Origin: Corynebacterium sp. sy039
GTDB lineage: Bacteria > Actinomycetota > Actinomycetes > Mycobacteriales > Mycobacteriaceae
Direction of reading: 5' to 3'
NCBI RefSeq assembly: GCF_007904105.1
Contig: NZ_CP042325.1
Location: 1,054,001 to 1,118,000, forward strand
Length of the DNA stretch: 64,000 nt
Shown here piece by piece: positions 60,204-64,000 of the stretch (within the stretch, counting starts at the first letter, position 1; each line of letters starts with the position of its first letter). A program made the translations under genes and the position numbers. Below the pieces are notes generated by a model. It was not told the DNA's origin, ran no database searches, and worked only from the letters and a program-made list of their open reading frames with translations.

Positions 60204-61493
60204 CTAGGTTTTTTTGACCACAACCCACTGAGTAATGGGATACGCAGGGCGCCATGCAGAAAAAGAACCAATGCTATGTTGCGTTGCAACATTGATTTTT
60301 GTTAAGTCGCCGCCATAGTTTTTATGCAGCTGCCACAGTAATTGCTCGCTTTCAATTGTCACTGCATTGGCAACAAGCCTACCCCCCTGCTTGAGCCTCA
60401 ACCATGCTTGATGAAATAGATTTTCATTGGTCAACCCACCACCGATGAAAATAACATCGGGCGCATCTGGTACAGAATCAAAGGCTTGCGGTGCTTGTCC
60501 TTGAATAGCAATATGGCGTTTTACCCCAAGGCGATGCGCATTGGTCATGATATTTTCTTGTCTACTTGGAATAGACTCAAAACAAATTGCATGAGAGTTT
60601 TTCGTCGTACGCAAAAACTCAATGGCAACAGAACCAGCACCAGCACCAATATCCCATAGAGTTTCGCCATTACGAGGTTGAAGTGCACATACTGTTAAAG
60701 CACGAATGTGCTGCTTAGTTAGTTGCCCATCATGTTGATAGCAGTGGTCGCTTAGTCCTGGGGTTAAGGAGCGAATACTATCCTGACCAAGATCATCACT
60801 ATGAGGTTCTACAGCAATGACATTAAGTGAACTTGTCACCTCGGGTGGTGTATGCGCACTAGAAAAAATAATCTGCTCATCGACGCTACCCAGGTCACTG
60901 AGCACTGTTACCCTGCTATTTGACAAATGGCGCTGGGATAGCAATTGGCAAATATCATGTGGACTTTGTTCATCCCTGCCTAATACTAGGAAACGCTGAT
61001 TCTCATCTAGTGCACGATGAAGCACAGAAATGTCATTGGATACCAAACTAAAAACAGAAGTATCTGCCACTGACCAACCTAGTCGAGAGCACGCAAGGCT
61101 AGCACTGGAAACAGCAGGAATGATATGAAAACTTTTATCAGGAAATAATCGCAATAAGGTGTTGCCAATGCCATGAAACAGAGGATCACCAGAAGCCAAA
61201 AAAACAATGCGACGATACTGTTCCTCAAGACGGGCAAAAAACTTTGGTAGCGCAGGTAACAGTGGCGCTGGCAAAGGATGTTTATCAGCTGAAACATCAT
61301 CAGGTATTAAATGCAGTTGTCGCCATGATCCCACGACCACGTCGGCATTGATAATGAGCTGCTGAGCTTTATAACCTAGCTCAGAAAAACCAGCAGCTCC
61401 TATACCAACGACCGCACAATACTGTTGCTGCATACTATGGTCATCGCTATTGCTATATGCCTTAAGGTGTGGTGAAAGCGCAGTTCTAGACAT
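60204..61493 (-). CDS. cobL: Precorrin-6Y C5,15-methyltransferase (decarboxylating), CobL
   Basis: 429 residues from the ATG at 61493 (MSRTALSPHLKAY), which follows AGGATC with a seven-base gap; an ATG at 61433 beginning at the conserved MQQQYCAVVGIG is the alternative, and the frame is open further upstream into the SDR gene. The N-terminal CbiE-type methylase (VVGIGAAGFSELGYKAQQLI, VFLASGDPLFHGIG) is fused to a CbiT-type domain (ETLWDIGAGAGSVAIEFLR). It methylates C5 and C15 and removes the acetate side chain. In operon with the SDR gene 22 bp upstream. Confidence 0.93.
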   Translation of the reverse strand: MSRTALSPHLKAYSNSDDHSMQQQYCAVVGIGAAGFSELGYKAQQLIINADVVVGSWRQLHLIPDDVSADKHPLPAPLLPALPKFFARLEEQYRRIVFLASGDPLFHGIGNTLLRLFPDKSFHIIPAVSSASLACSRLGWSVADTSVFSLVSNDISVLHRALDENQRFLVLGRDEQSPHDICQLLSQRHLSNSRVTVLSDLGSVDEQIIFSSAHTPPEVTSSLNVIAVEPHSDDLGQDSIRSLTPGLSDHCYQHDGQLTKQHIRALTVCALQPRNGETLWDIGAGAGSVAIEFLRTTKNSHAICFESIPSRQENIMTNAHRLGVKRHIAIQGQAPQAFDSVPDAPDVIFIGGGLTNENLFHQAWLRLKQGGRLVANAVTIESEQLLWQLHKNYGGDLTKINVATQHSIGSFSAWRPAYPITQWVVVKKT

Positions 61494-61515
61494 AATTCTG
61501 ATCCTAGTATGGAAA

Positions 61516-62274
61516 TCAACGAGGCATTTTTCGCCACACGCCACGAGGAATAATCCGCATGACCCATGCCAACAGTCGCAACTGTGCTGGTACCCACAAA
61601 GTTCTACTACGCAACTTCCCCACTGGCAGAGTCAAAGTCTTTGCTACAGTATCTGCCACCGTAGCTGCATCAACTGATAACGGCGCCGGTTTCATCCCTG
61701 TGGTCATGGCACCGATGACAAACCCAGGACGAACAGTAATCATGTTTACGCAACTACCATGCAATCTATCCGTCAAGCCTTGGCAAAAAGCGTCGAGTCC
61801 AGCTTTAGTCGAACCATAAACATAGTTTGCGCGACGAGCACGCCATCCAGCGATAGAAGAAAAAGCAGTAAGTGTTGATACTTCTTGGTTGCTGAGCAAA
61901 ACATCAGCAGCCACACTAAGAGACACTATTTGTGCAGTGTAGTCGATATGAGCGATCTCAGCTGCATGTAACTCATCGACCTGTGCTTTTTCTTGATCGC
62001 CTAAAATACCAAAAGCAACAATAACATGGTGAATATACCCTGGTGCATTATGCACGATATGCTCGAATAACGGACGATGAGAATCTAGATCCTGAGCATC
62101 AAAGAATAGTTTTTCAACACTAAGTGCTCCTCGATCCAATAACTTTTCTTCTAAATCAGCTAATGCGTCGATACGTCTAGCAGCAAGGACAACATGATGC
62201 TGTGCACAGATGCGAAGTACAAGTTCACTGCCTATTTCGCTGGTAGCGCCAAGAAGAACAATAGTGGGTGTCAT
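61516..62274 (-). CDS. Short-chain dehydrogenase/reductase (Rv2073c/DprE2-like)
   Basis: 252 residues with the NAD(P)-binding LLGATSEIGSELVLRI at residues 7-22 (GxxSxIG), FSSIAGWRARRANYVYGSTKAGLDAF containing the Y-x-x-x-K pair plus serine, and a Rossmann fold throughout. Closest to a DprE2-like SDR group of mycolate-containing bacteria, where Rv2073c lies upstream of cobL as here. A hydrophobic C-terminus is seen. Substrate unknown; its presence in the cobalamin operon may be positional rather than functional. It overlaps the peptidase gene by four bases (ATGA). Confidence 0.85.
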   Translation of the reverse strand: MTPTIVLLGATSEIGSELVLRICAQHHVVLAARRIDALADLEEKLLDRGALSVEKLFFDAQDLDSHRPLFEHIVHNAPGYIHHVIVAFGILGDQEKAQVDELHAAEIAHIDYTAQIVSLSVAADVLLSNQEVSTLTAFSSIAGWRARRANYVYGSTKAGLDAFCQGLTDRLHGSCVNMITVRPGFVIGAMTTGMKPAPLSVDAATVADTVAKTLTLPVGKLRSRTLWVPAQLRLLAWVMRIIPRGVWRKMPR

Positions 62275-63416
62275 TGCAAGCCTCGAGGTTGATTATTGAG
62301 AGTCTCACATCCAGTTTCGGTAACCACCACAATATCTTCAATGCGTGCACCAAATTCACCTGGAAAATAAATACCTGGTTCTACAGAAAAACACATTCCT
62401 GGCTGTAAAATCAGCTCATTACCCGCAATAATATATGGTTCTTCGTGCACAGATAACCCAATGCCATGCCCAGTTCGGTGAATGAAATTATCGGCAAACC
62501 CAGCCTCAGCGATTATATCTCTAGCAGCTTGATCAATACTATGCGCACTGACGCCAGGTGCGACAGCAGCTAACGCGGCAGCTTGTGCTTTTTGCAAGAT
62601 AGCATAACGACGCGCAACCTCAGCATCAACAGTCTCACTACCACCGACAACATAGGTACGGGTGCAATCAGAGTGATAACCAAAATCAGTAGTACCACCA
62701 ATATCGACGACAACAACATCGCCGGTGGCTAATACTCGCTGAGAATAGTCATGATGAGGATTCGCACCATTTTCTGCAGAACCAACAATGACAAAATCAA
62801 TATGTTCATGTTCGCAAGCGATAAGTTCATGTAATTGTGCGGCAACCTCTGCTTCAGTACGACCTGCAACTAATAAAGCAGGAACCTGTGCATGAACTGC
62901 ATCAATAGCCTGAGCAGCACGACGCAACTGCGCAATTTCTTCTTCATCTTTTTGGACAAATAACTCTGCAAGTAACGTGGTTGCAAGTACATACTCAGCA
63001 TGTGGCAAATGCGTGCGAATCTTAAGGAAATGATCAGCAGTTAAATCAGGACCAACCCCTATACGACGAAGTTCACCATCACCTGAATCATGCTGAGCAG
63101 CCAATACGGATAATGCAAGAGCATATGCATTTTCGCCGTCTTGCCATCCGGTGAGTTTGATATCTAACGCACCGACAACGCCTTTAGCCAATTCCGCCTT
63201 ATCAACATCAGGCAATATCAGTGCCGGTTGTCCAGAAGCAGGAATAATAAGAGCACAAAAACGCTCGTGTGTGTGCATATATGTACCCAGCAGATAAGCA
63301 AATTGTGACCCGCTGGAAATAATAAGACCGTCTACGTGCTTGTGGCGGCAAATCTCTTGCGCTTTATTGAGTCTTTCTTGATAAACGTGTGCTGGAAAAC
63401 ATTTTTGTTCAGTCAT
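62271..63416 (-). CDS. M24-family metallopeptidase (Xaa-Pro dipeptidase/aminopeptidase)
   Basis: 381 residues. The creatinase N-domain is followed by a pita-bread catalytic domain with all five metal ligands: the two aspartates in VVVDIGGTTDFGYHSDCTRT, the histidine in IHRTGHGIGLSVHEEP and the glutamates in FSVEPGIYFPGEFGARIED. It cleaves peptides with proline in the second position. Corresponds to Rv2089c (PepE/PepQ). It is the first gene of the minus-strand unit ending in cobK. Confidence 0.92.
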   Translation of the reverse strand: MTEQKCFPAHVYQERLNKAQEICRHKHVDGLIISSGSQFAYLLGTYMHTHERFCALIIPASGQPALILPDVDKAELAKGVVGALDIKLTGWQDGENAYALALSVLAAQHDSGDGELRRIGVGPDLTADHFLKIRTHLPHAEYVLATTLLAELFVQKDEEEIAQLRRAAQAIDAVHAQVPALLVAGRTEAEVAAQLHELIACEHEHIDFVIVGSAENGANPHHDYSQRVLATGDVVVVDIGGTTDFGYHSDCTRTYVVGGSETVDAEVARRYAILQKAQAAALAAVAPGVSAHSIDQAARDIIAEAGFADNFIHRTGHGIGLSVHEEPYIIAGNELILQPGMCFSVEPGIYFPGEFGARIEDIVVVTETGCETLNNQPRGLQ

Positions 63417-63486
63417 AGTTTTCGTTCCTTTTACTCACGATCCAATATCTCAAATCCACTATTCATAATGGACACGATTGTCTGGT

Positions 63487-64000
63487 TTAATCACCGATGG
63501 CTACTACACCACGTCGAATAGCATCTGCTGCTTGTCGTGCACTATAGCGCATTTCATCGGTGTATGCAGTAGTACGTATCTGTTCTAAAAGATCAACAAC
63601 TTGGCGTGCGTAACGAACAAAATCACCAGGGCTGAGCTCGGCTCCTGATTCGGCTGCAGCAGCCAAACAATAATCCAAAGGCGCACCTGCAGTCCATTGA
63701 TGAATAGCCAAAGCAAAACCCGCATCGGGAAAACGAGTTATGGGCAAGCGATAACGACGCTCATCGGTGCTTAACGCATCCCACAATCTAATCGTATTGT
63801 TCATAGCATTTTCCATTGCTTCACTGGCAGCCTGAACTGTTTGCCTATGTTGTCCACGAGTCTCTTTACGATTCTCAAAACAGCACATACTCGCCACACC
63901 AGCAAGTTCTGCAGGATCAAGTTCATTCCAAATACCCCGCTTGAGACACTGTGCCACAAGCAAATCTGATTCAGTATGTATGTGCGCGAGCCGTGTTCCT
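63487..64000 (-). CDS. helY: HelY-type Ski2-like DEAD/DEAH helicase, C-terminal part only (gene continues beyond window)
   Basis: The frame is open to the right edge, so the first part of the gene is missing; 171 codons are visible, ending in GVVAIGD. RLAHIHTESDLLVAQCLKRG and DPAELAGVASMCCFENRKET are the conserved start of the DSHCT (rRNA-processing arch/Ski2 C-terminal) domain. Such proteins are RNA helicases of the Ski2/Mtr4 group; the M. tuberculosis HelY is at Rv2092c, matching the order here after the peptidase gene. An internal TTG at 63963 is not a start. The ATPase core cannot be checked. Confidence 0.88.
   Translation of the reverse strand, partial: GTRLAHIHTESDLLVAQCLKRGIWNELDPAELAGVASMCCFENRKETRGQHRQTVQAASEAMENAMNNTIRLWDALSTDERRYRLPITRFPDAGFALAIHQWTAGAPLDYCLAAAAESGAELSPGDFVRYARQVVDLLEQIRTTAYTDEMRYSARQAADAIRRGVVAIGD

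Overview
The window is a piece of an actinobacterial chromosome, almost certainly a Corynebacterium of the AT-richer kind (C. diphtheriae/C. kutscheri-like base composition; the species cannot be fixed from here). The evidence is a near-textbook OdhI/GarA with its ETTS phosphosite, SteA/SteB, FtsR, RbpA, Ppm1 plus Lnt, SecA2, and gene order that follows the mycobacterial/corynebacterial core order (compared from memory with M. tuberculosis Rv1691-Rv1713, Rv1821-Rv1854 and Rv2049-Rv2092). No insertion sequence, prophage, CRISPR array or rRNA was seen; there is one tRNA, tRNA-Pro(GGG).

Layout. 1-3.7 kb: a 3'-truncated PF09818-type ATPase, a membrane-anchored monooxygenase-like protein and an ABC exporter. 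3.9-24.9 kb, all on the plus strand: TPR protein, HAD phosphatase, a 59-residue conserved protein, tlyA, NAD kinase, recN, steA-steB, pyrG, Nudix, xerD, parA, scpA, then biotin genes bioA-bioD and a Na+/H+ antiporter, scpB, rluB, cmk and der. 24.9-28.4 kb, minus strand: methyltransferase, an unrecognised highly repetitive acidic protein with a near-consensus promoter, tRNA-Pro, and an alpha/beta hydrolase-OsmC fusion. 28.6-33.9 kb, plus strand: secA2, odhI, ftsR, a bifunctional-nuclease-domain protein and a second MerR regulator. 34-44 kb, mainly minus strand: conserved protein, two CNNM/CorC proteins, a DEAD-box helicase, gnd, corA and ndh, with a thioesterase and a GlsB-type membrane protein on the plus strand.

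At 45,572-45,599, between converging genes, lies a 28-bp sequence with the 11-6-11 architecture of a XerC/XerD dif site, so the window appears to span the replication terminus. This fits the mainly plus-strand genes on the left, the mainly minus-strand genes on the right, and the jump in gene order from ndh to the rbpA/ppm1 neighbourhood. XerD and the ParA/ScpA/ScpB chromosome-segregation genes lie about 25-31 kb away.

Right of dif: YceI, a zinc-finger-like small protein, rbpA (with a SigH-like promoter), a serine-hydrolase-like secreted protein, ppm1-lnt, fxsA, and a cobalamin block: cobN on the minus strand behind a cobalamin riboswitch, cobG-cobH-cobIJ diverging from it, then cobK, cobM and cobL in a minus-strand operon that starts upstream with an M24 peptidase and an SDR gene. 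The set is the oxygen-dependent corrin pathway without cobF in the window. The window ends inside a HelY-type helicase gene.

The most interesting items are the dif site, the repetitive orphan protein, the perfect 10-bp inverted repeat ahead of the second MerR gene, the OsmC domain lacking both cysteines, and proteins whose signature motifs are altered (Nudix box, cyclopropane-synthase motif I).
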